Below are positions 9,385-18,489 of a stretch of 64,000 bases of DNA, piece by piece. The DNA lies in contig RDYN01000015.1 in assembly GCA_004293365.1 (NCBI GenBank), positions 1-64,000 of the forward strand, given 5' to 3'. The first letter of the stretch is position 1; each line of letters begins with the position of its first letter. Made by a program: the position numbers and the translations under genes. Below the pieces are notes generated by a model, which saw nothing but the letters and a program-made list of their open reading frames with translations, did no database searches and was not told where the DNA came from. This DNA is from Oscillatoriales cyanobacterium (GTDB lineage: Bacteria > Cyanobacteriota > Cyanobacteriia > Cyanobacteriales > Microcoleaceae).

Positions 9385-10773
9385 AAAAAATTAGCTATCA
9401 AAGGCGCTTTCTGGACGATCGCCAGCTATGGAAGCAGTCAAATTATCCGATTCGGCAGCAACCTGATCCTGACGCGCCTGCTGTTGCCAGAACTATTTGG
9501 TCTCATGGGTCTAGCCTACGTTTTTATCACAGCTGTCCACCTATTTACAGACATAGGTCTTGGCCCAAGTATCATCCAAAACAAGCGTGGAGAAGAACCA
9601 GAATTTCTCAACACCGCTTGGACAATGCAAGTTATTCGCAGTGTTTTTATTTGGTTTTGTTTAATTTTAATCACCTGGCCAGTCGCTACTTTTTATCAAG
9701 AACCCCGTCTTCTGTGGTTGATTCCCGTCATAAGTATAACTACTCTCATAGGAGGATTTAAATCTACTTCCGTATCCATTCTCGAACGCAAAATGACAGT
9801 CAAGAACGTAGTAATTTTTGAGTTAGTCATACAGATCGTTTCTACGGCAGTGATGATTGTGTGGGCATGGTTCGATCGCAGTATCTGGGCTATCCTCGTA
9901 GGCGGTTTCGTAGGCTCTATAGTCGAGTTAGTATGGAGCCATTTTTTGATTCCCGGTCATTCAAACCGCTTTGCTTGGGAGCGAGACGCAGTTAAAGAAA
10001 TATTTTCTTATGGGAAATGGATATTTTTGTCTACGGTTTTATTTTTTCTGTGTTCTCAAGCCGATCGCCTAGTTCTCGGAAAAATATTTAGTTTAACAAT
10101 GTTGGGCATTTACGGCATTGCTTTTACCCTCGGCGATATGCCCCGTCAAGTAATCATCGCCCTCGCAGGCAGGGTAATTTTCCCCTCTATTTCGATGCTA
10201 GCAGACTTGCCTCGCGAGGAATTGCGCGCCAAAATTATCAAAAACCGCAACTTGATTCTGATCCCTTTAGCCCTAGGCTTAGCAATTTTTGTGAGCTTTG
10301 GAGATCAGCTAATTTTAACACTGTACAGGAAAGAATATATGGCAGCATCTTGGATGATGCCTATCTTGGCTTTAGGTATTTGGCACACGACTCTCCACAG
10401 TTTGATGGGTTCTTGTTTGTTAGCTATCGGAAAATCTCAGTACGCAGCTATGGGCAATCTCGCAACTTTCTTGAGTATCGCTATTGGCATCCCAGTGGGA
10501 TATCATTTTATGGGTAATTTAGGTGCTGTGATTGCTGTAGCTGTCGGTGACATTCCTACTTATTTAGTAGTTACCTACGGTCTTAGGAAAGAAGGGCTAA
10601 CTTGTTTTTGGGAGGACATGAAGTTGACAGCAATGTTTTTAGGTACACTAGCAATCATACTTTTGGTGAGAAAGTCTCTGGGTGGCGGACTACCGATAGA
10701 TCGCATTTCACCTGAAGATATAAGACGGAGCCATGACATATTTGTCACTACAGTTCAGAGCGCAATATTCTGA
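9373..10773 (+). CDS. Wzx-like polysaccharide flippase (MOP superfamily)
   Basis: 466 residues with about 12 hydrophobic segments, a common size for the polysaccharide-export branch of the MOP superfamily. The N-terminus (KGAFWTIASYGSSQIIRFGSNLILTR cut here to its pattern: amphipathic helix, then N-L-I-L-T-R-L-L-x-P-E-x-F-G) is characteristic of Wzx/PST proteins. They move lipid-linked sugar repeats across the inner membrane. No glycosyltransferases are adjacent, but the GT61 operon at 33-42 kb could provide substrates. The C-terminal 30 residues are hydrophilic. Confidence 0.85.
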   Translation: MSSEKKLAIKGAFWTIASYGSSQIIRFGSNLILTRLLLPELFGLMGLAYVFITAVHLFTDIGLGPSIIQNKRGEEPEFLNTAWTMQVIRSVFIWFCLILITWPVATFYQEPRLLWLIPVISITTLIGGFKSTSVSILERKMTVKNVVIFELVIQIVSTAVMIVWAWFDRSIWAILVGGFVGSIVELVWSHFLIPGHSNRFAWERDAVKEIFSYGKWIFLSTVLFFLCSQADRLVLGKIFSLTMLGIYGIAFTLGDMPRQVIIALAGRVIFPSISMLADLPREELRAKIIKNRNLILIPLALGLAIFVSFGDQLILTLYRKEYMAASWMMPILALGIWHTTLHSLMGSCLLAIGKSQYAAMGNLATFLSIAIGIPVGYHFMGNLGAVIAVAVGDIPTYLVVTYGLRKEGLTCFWEDMKLTAMFLGTLAIILLVRKSLGGGLPIDRISPEDIRRSHDIFVTTVQSAIF

Positions 10774-11080
10774 CCTCTAAAATATGTCTGTATTTCCCAT
10801 AAAATCCTGAGAAGCAATTCGTTGGATATCCATAAGCCAAGTGTATTGATATTTATAGCCTTTCTCAGAAAGATGAGGTATGACTGACAGCTTATATAAC
10901 CTCTAAACCTATAGGGCCCAAGCCCAACTACGTCCGCCAACCTTTTTGAGAAAGGCTATAAGTAAATTCTGAGGATGTCAGTTTAATTGAGTTATGGACG
11001 CACCACAATTTTCACAAACCAGTTTTTTTGCAAAAAAAAGAGGTAGCAGCCATTTATCTTGCTAAAAAAATAGGTTTATA
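10774..11080. other. Intergenic stretch with no recognised gene
   Basis: About 300 bp downstream of the flippase gene. It contains a loose inverted pair of the motif CCTTTCTCAGAAAG / CTTTTTGAGAAAGGCTAT around 10858-10962. No coding or RNA gene was recognised. Confidence 0.5.
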
Positions 11081-11180
11081 ATACCAATTTTAAAAAAGAA
11101 TGCAACAGTATTCTTCCCCCGCAATACAGCGGGGGGCTAGGGGGGTCGAAGAGTGTTGCACGATTTTAGAAAAATGGTAT
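11081..11180 (+). repeat. MITE-like repeat, family D, copy 1
   Basis: A 100-bp segment with imperfect terminal inverted repeats ATACCAATTTT and AAAAATGGTAT. The interior is C-rich then G-rich (TTCCCCCGCAATACAGCGGG). A copy of opposite orientation lies at 12931-13032, so the pair brackets the gene at 11267-12835. No clear target-site duplication was seen. Confidence 0.85.
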
Positions 11181-11266
11181 AAGAGTCGGAAGTGCGTCCT
11201 GGACTGTAAAATTTAATAGGGAAAATTTGGCAGTTAATTGTCAGCAGCAATAGGAGAGAAAGATTT

Positions 11267-12835
11267 GTGAGTATTTTTAACAAAAAAATTAATCCTTCAC
11301 CCTTCGCTATTGGGCCGTTCAAACAGCCGATCGACCGCACGGCCATTTTCCTCATCCTAATGCTGAGCGTGTTAATGGGACTGCTGCTGCTGAGCGGCGA
11401 TCGCACAGCGCCCAGAGTGCGAGAATTTAGTTGGGAAAACAAACAAATCGGCGCCGCAGATACCGGCTTTATTCTCAACTTCTTTCGGCCGATGAACCAC
11501 TCCACCGTCGAGGAAAACTTAAAACTAGAACCGCCCCTTCCCGGAAAATTTAGTTGGGCCGGCAGGCGCATGGCTTATACCCTCAAAGATCCAGCGCCCT
11601 ACGGCGTTACCTACACCTTAAAACTCGCCGGCGCCACCGACAAGTATTTTGGAGCAAACAACCAATACAAAGGAACGCCAATTCAACCGTTTAGCAGTTC
11701 TTTTCGGAGTCGCGATCGAGCTTTTGCTTACATCGGCGTTCAAGGCGAAACAGAAAGCAGATTAATGCTAGTCAATCTCACCAGCAGCGACTCGAAACCG
11801 ATACCGCTGACTCCCAAAGATTTAGTTGTCACCGATTTTAAACCGTATCCCGACAGCGATCGCATTTTATTCTCCGCCACAGATCGATCGATCGCCCGTA
11901 CAGGCGGCACCCTAAATCAAGAACTATTTACAGTCACCACCGGCCTCAATCCCCAATCCCCCGGATCCCAAGCCCAACCAACCCAACCAGCAGGTAAAAT
12001 CGAAAAACTCTTAGACTCCAAAGACTACCAAAACCTCAAATTTGACCTCTCAGCCGACGGAAAAATCATCATTATCCAGCGCGTCAACCGCCGCAATCCC
12101 GGCGATTTCAGTCCTTGGATTTTGGAAGAAAAAGTGGCGCCCAAACCCTTGGAGAACCAACAAGGCGGAGATTTTATCATTCGCCCCGACAGCAAATCGA
12201 TGGTAATATCTCAAAAACAAGGATTGGCGATCGTCCCCCTCAAACCAGAAGCAGATCCAGTAGAATTTTTGCCGAAATACGAACAAGTATTGGGGATGGC
12301 CCGGGACAACTCCGCCGCCGCCTACGTTAAATACAACAGCGACTACACTCGATCGCTCTTCATCTTAGACAACCAAGGCGCAGAACAAGAAATACTGCGT
12401 ATTCCCGGTAGCATCATCGCCGTTTATTTCGATCCGCGCAAAAACAAAGACAACCAATTCCAGCGCCTCTACTGCTTGTTAGCCCAACGCCTCAAAACAG
12501 AAAGCTACAAAGAACAGCCTTTCATCGCCGCCATCGACCTCAAAAAAGACGGCACTCGTTTGGTAGGAACCATCAAACCGCTGCTAGTTTTGCCAAACCA
12601 ACTAGATACCCAAATCAGTTTATCTCCCGACGGGCTGGCATTAATTTTCGACCAATCAGTCACAACAACAAAACCAACATCAGCAGACAGTCCCCGCAAC
12701 GATAGCGGACAGTCGATCGCCACGGGCCGCCTCTGGCTGCTACCCTTATTAGACATACCCGGAGACAATTCTGCCGCCAAAGTACAGCCCGAAGAATTGC
12801 CCTTTGCCGGCTATCATCCCCGCTGGCTGCCGTAA
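11267..12835 (+). CDS. Membrane-anchored protein with Ig-like and beta-propeller-like regions
   Basis: 522 residues from GTG at 11267, which has a TAGGAGAG ribosome site 11 bp upstream. One transmembrane helix (about 25-45: hydrophobic, AIFLILMLSVLMGLLLL) is followed by an Ig-like domain of the SbsA/Big type (FILNFFRPMNHSTVEENLKL, about 65-145). A long beta-rich region with repeated (S)DG/PDS units (LSADGKIIII, RPDSKSMVI, LSPDGLALIF) resembles a WD40-like/PD40 propeller. It is probably exposed in the periplasm. Function is unknown; cyanobacterial relatives are annotated only by these domains. It is bracketed by inverted MITE-like repeats. Confidence 0.75.
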   Translation: MSIFNKKINPSPFAIGPFKQPIDRTAIFLILMLSVLMGLLLLSGDRTAPRVREFSWENKQIGAADTGFILNFFRPMNHSTVEENLKLEPPLPGKFSWAGRRMAYTLKDPAPYGVTYTLKLAGATDKYFGANNQYKGTPIQPFSSSFRSRDRAFAYIGVQGETESRLMLVNLTSSDSKPIPLTPKDLVVTDFKPYPDSDRILFSATDRSIARTGGTLNQELFTVTTGLNPQSPGSQAQPTQPAGKIEKLLDSKDYQNLKFDLSADGKIIIIQRVNRRNPGDFSPWILEEKVAPKPLENQQGGDFIIRPDSKSMVISQKQGLAIVPLKPEADPVEFLPKYEQVLGMARDNSAAAYVKYNSDYTRSLFILDNQGAEQEILRIPGSIIAVYFDPRKNKDNQFQRLYCLLAQRLKTESYKEQPFIAAIDLKKDGTRLVGTIKPLLVLPNQLDTQISLSPDGLALIFDQSVTTTKPTSADSPRNDSGQSIATGRLWLLPLLDIPGDNSAAKVQPEELPFAGYHPRWLP

Positions 12836-12837
12836 AC

Positions 12838-12871
12838 AGATTTTAAATTTTAGATTTTAGATTTTAGATTG
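12838..12871. repeat. Heptamer repeat (TTTTAGA)n
   Basis: About four copies of TTTTAGA right after the stop of the preceding gene. The same unit recurs at 13634-13665, about 23600-23627 and about 27050-27088. Confidence 0.75.
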
Positions 12872-12930
12872 AGTTGATACTAAGCCATACTGGTAAATAT
12901 CCAATACTTTAAAAAAGAACTCCCCAGCTT

Positions 12931-13032
12931 ATACCATTTTTCTAAAATCGTGCAACACTCTTCGACCCCCCCTAGCCCCCCCGCTGTATTGCGGGGGAAG
13001 AATACTGTTGCATTGTTTTTTAAAATTGGTAT
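12931..13032 (-). repeat. MITE-like repeat, family D, copy 2
   Basis: Reverse-complement copy of the 11081-11180 repeat, 102 bp, with ends ATACCATTTTT and AAAATTGGTAT. It lies immediately upstream of the gene at 13064 and its C/G-rich centre could form a hairpin in that gene's leader. Confidence 0.85.
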
Positions 13033-13063
13033 TACAATCTCAAACCTAAAATCTAAAATTCCC

Positions 13064-13630
13064 ATGACTCCCGAAGAAATTAGTAATACCCTTAAAGACT
13101 TATTTGGCGAAAATGTTGAGACGCCTGCTGCCACTTCTTGGCAAGTTCAAACCCCTAAATTTCGCCTTTTAGTCCTGCTTTCAGAAGACGGAACTTGGCT
13201 GCGGATTTTGCTACCTATCGCCGACGCCCAAGAAGCTCAACCGTTTTTAGATCAACTGCTAGAAGCTAACTTTGACACCACCCTGGAAACTCGCTACGCC
13301 ATACATCAAAACGTTTTGTGGGGAGTGTTTCAGCACAGTTGCGCTACACTCGCCGCCGCCGATTTCTCGGCCGCCGTCACCAGACTGCTAGCTTTGCAAG
13401 AACGAGGTTTGTCCGACTTTTTCGGCGGTTTAATCGAAAGCCGCATCCGTCAAATCATCAAAGCAGCCAAGATGCAGGGACAATCCATAGAAACGACCCT
13501 TCAGACTTTAGACCGTTTTTACGCAGAGGGATTGATGGGCGAAATGGAACTCGGGCGAGAGTCTCGCGAACAGACTCTCGCCGCTTGGCGCTATCAGCTA
13601 GAACGCCTTTGGCCGGAGGTGGAACCCTGA
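13064..13630 (+). CDS. Conserved cyanobacterial protein of unknown function
   Basis: 188 residues from ATG at 13064. It has an alpha/beta N-terminal half (FRLLVLLSEDGTWLRILLPI, about 30-50; LLEANFDTTLETRYA) resembling small YbjN/CesT-like chaperone folds, and a helical C-terminal half. An in-frame ATG further up at 12950 would add 38 residues encoded by the MITE-like repeat, so it is rejected. The gene follows the Ig/propeller gene on the same strand, but the repeat separates them. I do not recognise a function. Confidence 0.7.
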   Translation: MTPEEISNTLKDLFGENVETPAATSWQVQTPKFRLLVLLSEDGTWLRILLPIADAQEAQPFLDQLLEANFDTTLETRYAIHQNVLWGVFQHSCATLAAADFSAAVTRLLALQERGLSDFFGGLIESRIRQIIKAAKMQGQSIETTLQTLDRFYAEGLMGEMELGRESREQTLAAWRYQLERLWPEVEP

Positions 13631-14263
13631 GAAGATTTTAGATTTTAGATTTTAGATTTTAGATTGCAAAAAACAAACGCCACTAAGACGGCAATCAGAG
13701 TTGAGAAGTTCCCTAAAGTTGCATTTATTGACAGTGGTAGGGCAGCAACGCCCAACGCTTAGGACTTTCTTAATTCCTGAAACCCTTGCATTCGATTGCT
13801 TCTTGCTTCTTGCTTCTTCCGATTTTGGCCTTGGCCCCAGTCTTGACCCTTAGGGCGCGGATTGGACGATCGCCCTCCGCCTCCTAGAACCCTCGATTCA
13901 TGCCCGTATATTGACCAACTGCGCGCGATCGCGGTTCTCCAATTCCCTACCATCACTGAAAAATGGTATAACGTATCACAAAAGCCCCTTAATAATTTTT
14001 TAAGATTTCCGAAAACAGGCGATCGCATGGTATATCATGGTAAAAAGTTAATAACAAAACTCCGTAAGTTCCACAAAAGCTTCGATCGTTTAACATTAAT
14101 TCAGAAACCAAATCTTTAGCAGACAATGCCAGGGCGATCGAGTTTTCCCATCAGGTGCTGCTGTAATTTTAAAAATTCACAATTACCCGCCACCAATTAC
14201 CCGTTACCAATTAATAGCAACTAAAGTTATCCATCCCTACAAAAATTAACAGGAGTTTCATCT
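13631..14263. other. 633-bp intergenic region, TTTTAGA repeats, no clear gene
   Basis: Starts with about four to five copies of TTTTAGA (13634-13665). Short open frames on both strands show no family resemblance and no ribosome site. The segment just before 14264 (AACAGGAGTTTCATCT) supplies a good ribosome site for the kinase gene. Confidence 0.6.
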
Positions 14264-15619
14264 ATGTTGGCTGTGCATCAGATTAGCTCGGAATTATCAG
14301 TGTTACAGACACCTGCAATTTGTACTTGGAACATCTCCTTAGAATCAACTCTCCTCGACTTGCCTCTCTACAACTGCCAAATAGAATTAACTCAACAGGC
14401 AAAAGAAGTAGCCCAGGCTTTTGAAGAAAATTCCATGCTTCCCGGCGTCATCTTGACCAATATGGGTACTTTTGTCGGCATCATATCCAGGCGTCAATTT
14501 TTTGAAAAAGTTAACCGTCGCTACGGGTTAGAAATGTTTTTCAAGCGACCGATAGAGGTATTATATAGATTTTCTAGGCAAGAGCTACTGGTGCTTCCCG
14601 GCAGTAAATTAATAGTAGAAGCCGCCCAGCAATCGCTTTACAGAGCGGCAGAATTAGTTTATGAACCAGTAGTAGTGGAAGTTGCACCCCAGGCATACAA
14701 ACTCTTAGATGTACACCAATTAATGGTTGCTCAATCAATAATTCATCAATTGACAAATAAATTGCTCCACCAACAAACCCAAGCCAAACTTATCCAAACC
14801 GAAAAGATGGCTAGTCTGGGTAGGATTGTAGCGGGAGTAGCCCACGAAATTAGAAATCCGCTGAACTGTATTTGGGGAAATTTGACGTTTCTGCTGTCGT
14901 ATTTTGAAAACTTGCTTCAGCTAATGTCAGCTTATGAAGCAGAATATCCGGAACCCTGTTCCCGAATTGATGCCCTCAAAGATGAAATAGAATTTGATTT
15001 TTTACAAGAAGATTTGCCAGTCACCTTAGAAGGCATGAAGTGGGGAGCCTCACAATTGCTAAAAATAGTCAACGGTTTGCACAACTTCTCTCACATGGAC
15101 GAGACAAAGCCCGTGGAGATCGACATTCACGAATGCGTGGAGATTACGCTGTTAATTCTGAAAAACCGCTTTAAAAATGGCATAGAAGTGGTAAAAAAAT
15201 ACGGCGAACTGCCCCCAGTTAACGGTTACTCGGGTCAGTTGAGTCAGGTGTTTTTGAATTTGTTAGTTAACGCTCTAGACGCCCTGACAGAGTATGCAGC
15301 CGATCGCGAACTAGATACAGAGTGCGCGGACAACTGGCAGCCCCAAATCCAAATTACGACTAAAGTGGTAGAAACCGCAGAGGGCAAGTGGGCCGCCATT
15401 GCGATCGCCGATAACGGGCCCGGCATTCCCCCAGAAAATCAGCAGCACATATTTGACACATTTTTCACCACTAAACCAGCAGGCAAAGGTAGCGGTATGG
15501 GGCTGGCAATCAGCTATCAAATCGTCACAGAAAAGCACGGCGGCCAATTAAAATTGCGATCGCAGCCCGGCCACCACACCGAATTTGAAATTCTCCTGCC
15601 GATCGCTGGCAAAACATGA
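14264..15619 (+). CDS. Sensor histidine kinase with CBS-like N-terminal domain
   Basis: 451 residues, soluble. It has the same layout as the kinase at 5059-6522: a CBS-like sensor (about 25-160, GIISRRQFFEKVNRRYG), phosphoacceptor His194 in VAGVAHEIRNP, N box (QVFLNLLVNALDAL), G1 (DNGPGIPP), F box (FDTFFTTKPAGK) and G2 (GSGMGLAI). All motifs needed for autophosphorylation are present. The start ATG at 14264 is preceded by ACAGGAG at good spacing. A second, degenerate paralogue begins 115 bp downstream on the same strand, so the two may be co-transcribed and interact. Confidence 0.9.
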   Translation: MLAVHQISSELSVLQTPAICTWNISLESTLLDLPLYNCQIELTQQAKEVAQAFEENSMLPGVILTNMGTFVGIISRRQFFEKVNRRYGLEMFFKRPIEVLYRFSRQELLVLPGSKLIVEAAQQSLYRAAELVYEPVVVEVAPQAYKLLDVHQLMVAQSIIHQLTNKLLHQQTQAKLIQTEKMASLGRIVAGVAHEIRNPLNCIWGNLTFLLSYFENLLQLMSAYEAEYPEPCSRIDALKDEIEFDFLQEDLPVTLEGMKWGASQLLKIVNGLHNFSHMDETKPVEIDIHECVEITLLILKNRFKNGIEVVKKYGELPPVNGYSGQLSQVFLNLLVNALDALTEYAADRELDTECADNWQPQIQITTKVVETAEGKWAAIAIADNGPGIPPENQQHIFDTFFTTKPAGKGSGMGLAISYQIVTEKHGGQLKLRSQPGHHTEFEILLPIAGKT

Positions 15620-15734
15620 TTAACTCAAGAACAGCCTTCAGGTTCGCCCATCCAAGTTTAGCGATCGGCTAGCTTAGTAGTTAAGTTCTCAATTTACTTT
15701 AATTAAGAGCCTGTTTCGGCAACTAAAAGTTCCA

Positions 15735-17111
15735 GTGGCAAATACATTCAGTCCCAAACTCCTTGGCCCTTCACTCTCCGAAGGCAGCCATAAAGATCTT
15801 TCCCTAGAATCTACCCTCCAAGATTTGCCCCTGTATCAATTTCAGGTTAAATCGAGCTGCTTGGCCGTAGTAGTTGCCGAAATCTTTGAACAGAATCGCC
15901 TAATCCCGGGAGCCGTATTGATAGAAGCAGGAAAATTGGTCGGCATGATATCCCGCAGACAACTGCTGGAATATTTACTCAAACCCCAAGGTCCCGAGCT
16001 ATTTTTGCACCTACCGCTGAAAGTTCTCTACAGTTACGCTCGCGTCGAAATATTATTGCTTGCAGAGAGTACAACCATTTTGGCAGCCGCTCAACAAGCC
16101 CTGCGCCGATCGCCCGAATTGCAGTCAGAACCAATCGTAGTCCAAATCGACACCCAATCTTACCGGCTCTTAGATCCTCACGCACTAAACATCGCCTACT
16201 GGCAAATTCGCGGCATAGAAACTCAAGTCCGCTACGAAAGAGCCCAAACTCAAATGATTCAAAGCGAAAAAATGGCTAGCTTAGGCCGTTTAGTCACCGG
16301 AGTAGCCCACGAAATTTTAGATCCGGTAAGCTTCATTTGGGGCAATTTAACCTACATCAGCGAATACAGCAAAAACTTAATGCAGTTGCTATCAGTTTAC
16401 GACGCACACTGTACCAATCCCCCGCCAGAAATAGCACAACTCAAAGAAGATATAGACTATGACTTTTTGCAAAACGATTTCCTCCGAACAGTTACCAGCA
16501 TCAAAGCCGGAGCCGAACGTTTGAGCAAATTAGCAAGCAGTTTGCAAAACTTTTGCCACATCGACGATGTTTATCCCAAACCAGCCGACTTGCACGCCAA
16601 CATAGACAGCATACTGTTGCTGCTCAAAAGTCGTTTGAGCGGGGAAATCAGAGTAATAAAAAACTACGGCTACCTGCCACCAGTTCCGTGCTATGCAGGA
16701 CAGCTAAACCAAGTATTTATGAATATCTTGACCAATTCTATCAATACATTAATTAACGAAGCAGTCGGTCAAGAATTCGCGAAAGAGTTCAAAGGTGGAG
16801 CAATAAAAAACTTCGAGCGCCAGCCTCAAATTGAAATCACAACTCAAGTCTGCTGTCTCGAACCTGCGAGCGATTTGGATAAACTACACCTTCGCTGGGT
16901 TTCGATTCGCATAACAGATAACGGCCCAGGAATGTCACCTAACAAGTACAACAAAATCTTAGAATCATTCTCTACCGAAAAACGCGCCCTCAAAGAAACC
17001 AGCTTAGCCGTTAGCTATCAAATCGTGACCGGCAAACACGGCGGCGCCTTCAGAATGCGATCGCAATTAGGAACCGGCACCGAATTTGAAATCTTGTTAC
17101 CGCTAGCTTAA
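15735..17111 (+). CDS. Histidine-kinase paralogue with degenerate catalytic motifs
   Basis: 458 residues from GTG at 15735. The N-terminal CBS-like region and the dimerisation helix align with the two other kinases. His192 is retained, but EIRNP is changed to EILDP. In the ATPase domain the N box (QVFMNILTNSINTL) and G1 (DNGPGMSP) remain. The F-box/ATP-lid and G2 region reads SFSTEKRALKETSLAVSYQI where the paralogues have FFTTKPAGKGTGLGLA: the glycines that grip ATP are gone. The frame is intact, so it is probably a pseudokinase that modulates a partner rather than a dead gene (inference). Confidence 0.85.
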   Translation: MANTFSPKLLGPSLSEGSHKDLSLESTLQDLPLYQFQVKSSCLAVVVAEIFEQNRLIPGAVLIEAGKLVGMISRRQLLEYLLKPQGPELFLHLPLKVLYSYARVEILLLAESTTILAAAQQALRRSPELQSEPIVVQIDTQSYRLLDPHALNIAYWQIRGIETQVRYERAQTQMIQSEKMASLGRLVTGVAHEILDPVSFIWGNLTYISEYSKNLMQLLSVYDAHCTNPPPEIAQLKEDIDYDFLQNDFLRTVTSIKAGAERLSKLASSLQNFCHIDDVYPKPADLHANIDSILLLLKSRLSGEIRVIKNYGYLPPVPCYAGQLNQVFMNILTNSINTLINEAVGQEFAKEFKGGAIKNFERQPQIEITTQVCCLEPASDLDKLHLRWVSIRITDNGPGMSPNKYNKILESFSTEKRALKETSLAVSYQIVTGKHGGAFRMRSQLGTGTEFEILLPLA

Positions 17112-17414
17112 AGAAGGAAGAAGTCATTAGTCAGTAGTCAGCAGTCAGTAGTTATTAGTTATGGGTTATTAGTTATTAGTTATTAGGAAAAATACCATAC
17201 AGCCTATTCCAGGTTTATGAAGTACACCCCAGAAACCGGGTTTCTTTACAGTTCTCGCATCATTACTGATTCTGTTGCTCGAAACCCGGTTTCTCGCGAT
17301 CTACATTTACATGGAATATGCTGTATAAATTAGAGGCAATCTTCTGTAGGGAAAAGGCAATGCTGTGTCCCTACCTGAAAACTGCTGTAACAGTCAACAG
17401 TCAACAGTCAACAG
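17112..17414. repeat. Repeat-rich intergenic region with a family B hairpin
   Basis: Irregular tandem GTCATTAGTCAGTAG/TTATTAGT units cover 17115-17187. A hairpin at 17231-17294 has arms AGAAACCGGGTTTCT and GAAACCCGGTTTCT (family B). ACAGTCA heptamers lie at about 17391-17419. It separates convergent genes; no gene is seen. Confidence 0.75.
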
Positions 17415-18194
17415 TCAACCATTATCTAATTGAGTGCCGCAGATTTTACAGAATTTAGCATTAGCATCATGTACAGACCAACCGCAACCCGTACAAACAG
17501 TTTCTACCTGATTAGCAGTTTTAACTAACTGTTTAATCAAATCCCCCAATTGCCAAGGAATCAGAGCAATCCCCGTCACAATCATCAAAATAGTCAGAAA
17601 GCGGCCCGATTCCGAAATCGGAGTAACATCGCCAAATCCCACCGTAGTCATCGTGACAACGGAGAAATAAACAGCATCCAAAAAAGTCCCAAAAGCTTCA
17701 GAATTTTGGGGATGTTCAACTTGATAAATCAAACCAGAATAAACAAAAATTATCGCCAGCAAAGTAAACAAAATTCTGGAAAAAATTACCCCATCTTCGC
17801 TGCTGATGCGAAGCACTGAATTTTTTAATTCCAAAAAGCGGATGAGTCGGAGAATTCTAAACCAGCGAAAAATCCGAATAAAACTGACATTGACAAATCC
17901 CAGAAAAAATGGTATAATTGCCAGCAAATCGACGATTGAGAAAAAACTAAAAATAAACTTAAATTTATAGTCAGCGCACCACAGCCGCACTAAATACTCA
18001 ACAGCAAAAACGACTAAAAGGGCTGTGTCGAGAGTTTGCAATTTAATTCTTACGGGTTCGGAAATCGGGTAAGTTTCGGCGATAAAGCTGGCAGTAGATA
18101 GGAGAATTAGTCCGGTAATAATTAAACTGACGGTTCTCCCTGCGGGCGTTTCAATGTCTTCTAAATAAAAGGCAATTTGTTTGCGGTTTAACAT
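17415..18194 (-). CDS. Voltage-gated-type K+ channel with C-terminal zinc ribbon
   Basis: 259 residues from ATG at 18194; a longer open frame upstream is made of repeat sequence and is rejected. Six transmembrane helices of the ion-transport family precede a pore. S4 is arginine-rich (FIRIFRWFRILRLIRFL). The selectivity filter is TMTTVGFGDVTP, a GFG version of the K+ signature. After S6 the tail holds a zinc-ribbon-like motif, CTGCGW...CKICG, with two CxxC pairs. It passes K+ (or related cations) through the membrane; the ribbon may sense metal or redox state (inference). Confidence 0.88.
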   Translation of the reverse strand: MLNRKQIAFYLEDIETPAGRTVSLIITGLILLSTASFIAETYPISEPVRIKLQTLDTALLVVFAVEYLVRLWCADYKFKFIFSFFSIVDLLAIIPFFLGFVNVSFIRIFRWFRILRLIRFLELKNSVLRISSEDGVIFSRILFTLLAIIFVYSGLIYQVEHPQNSEAFGTFLDAVYFSVVTMTTVGFGDVTPISESGRFLTILMIVTGIALIPWQLGDLIKQLVKTANQVETVCTGCGWSVHDANAKFCKICGTQLDNG

Positions 18195-18224
18195 AAATAA
18201 TCTGTATTGTGTATTGTAGGTATT

Positions 18225-18322
18225 ATGCAGGACTCGGCGATTGAAATCGCGTCTACACAAACGAAGGATTCGGCGATTGAAATCGCGTCTACACAAACGA
18301 AGTCGGCCTTCGCCGACTGAAG
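18225..18322. repeat. Dispersed repeat, family C, tandem pair
   Basis: The unit CGGCGATTGAAATCGCGTCT plus ACACAAACGAAG occurs twice in a row, followed by TCGGCCTTCGCCGA, a small hairpin. It lies just upstream of the channel gene. Related GGCGGTTGAAACCGCGTCTA arms occur at 33444-33577 and 50994-51145. Confidence 0.8.
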
Positions 18323-18489
18323 AATAAAGAATGTATTAAAGACAGATTTGGTATAATTCCCGTAGGTGCGGGCTCACGCCTTGTCTGTAATACAAATGAG
18401 TAATCTGGTAAACCCGCCCCGCCCCTACCTGCCGCTAATCGCTTAAAATATCGAAAGCGCTAATTTAAAATATCAGGTAATTATCGAAG

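Noticed and set aside
12950-13063. Upstream start for the gene at 13064
   Set aside because: These 38 codons are within the MITE-like repeat and the product is not family-like.
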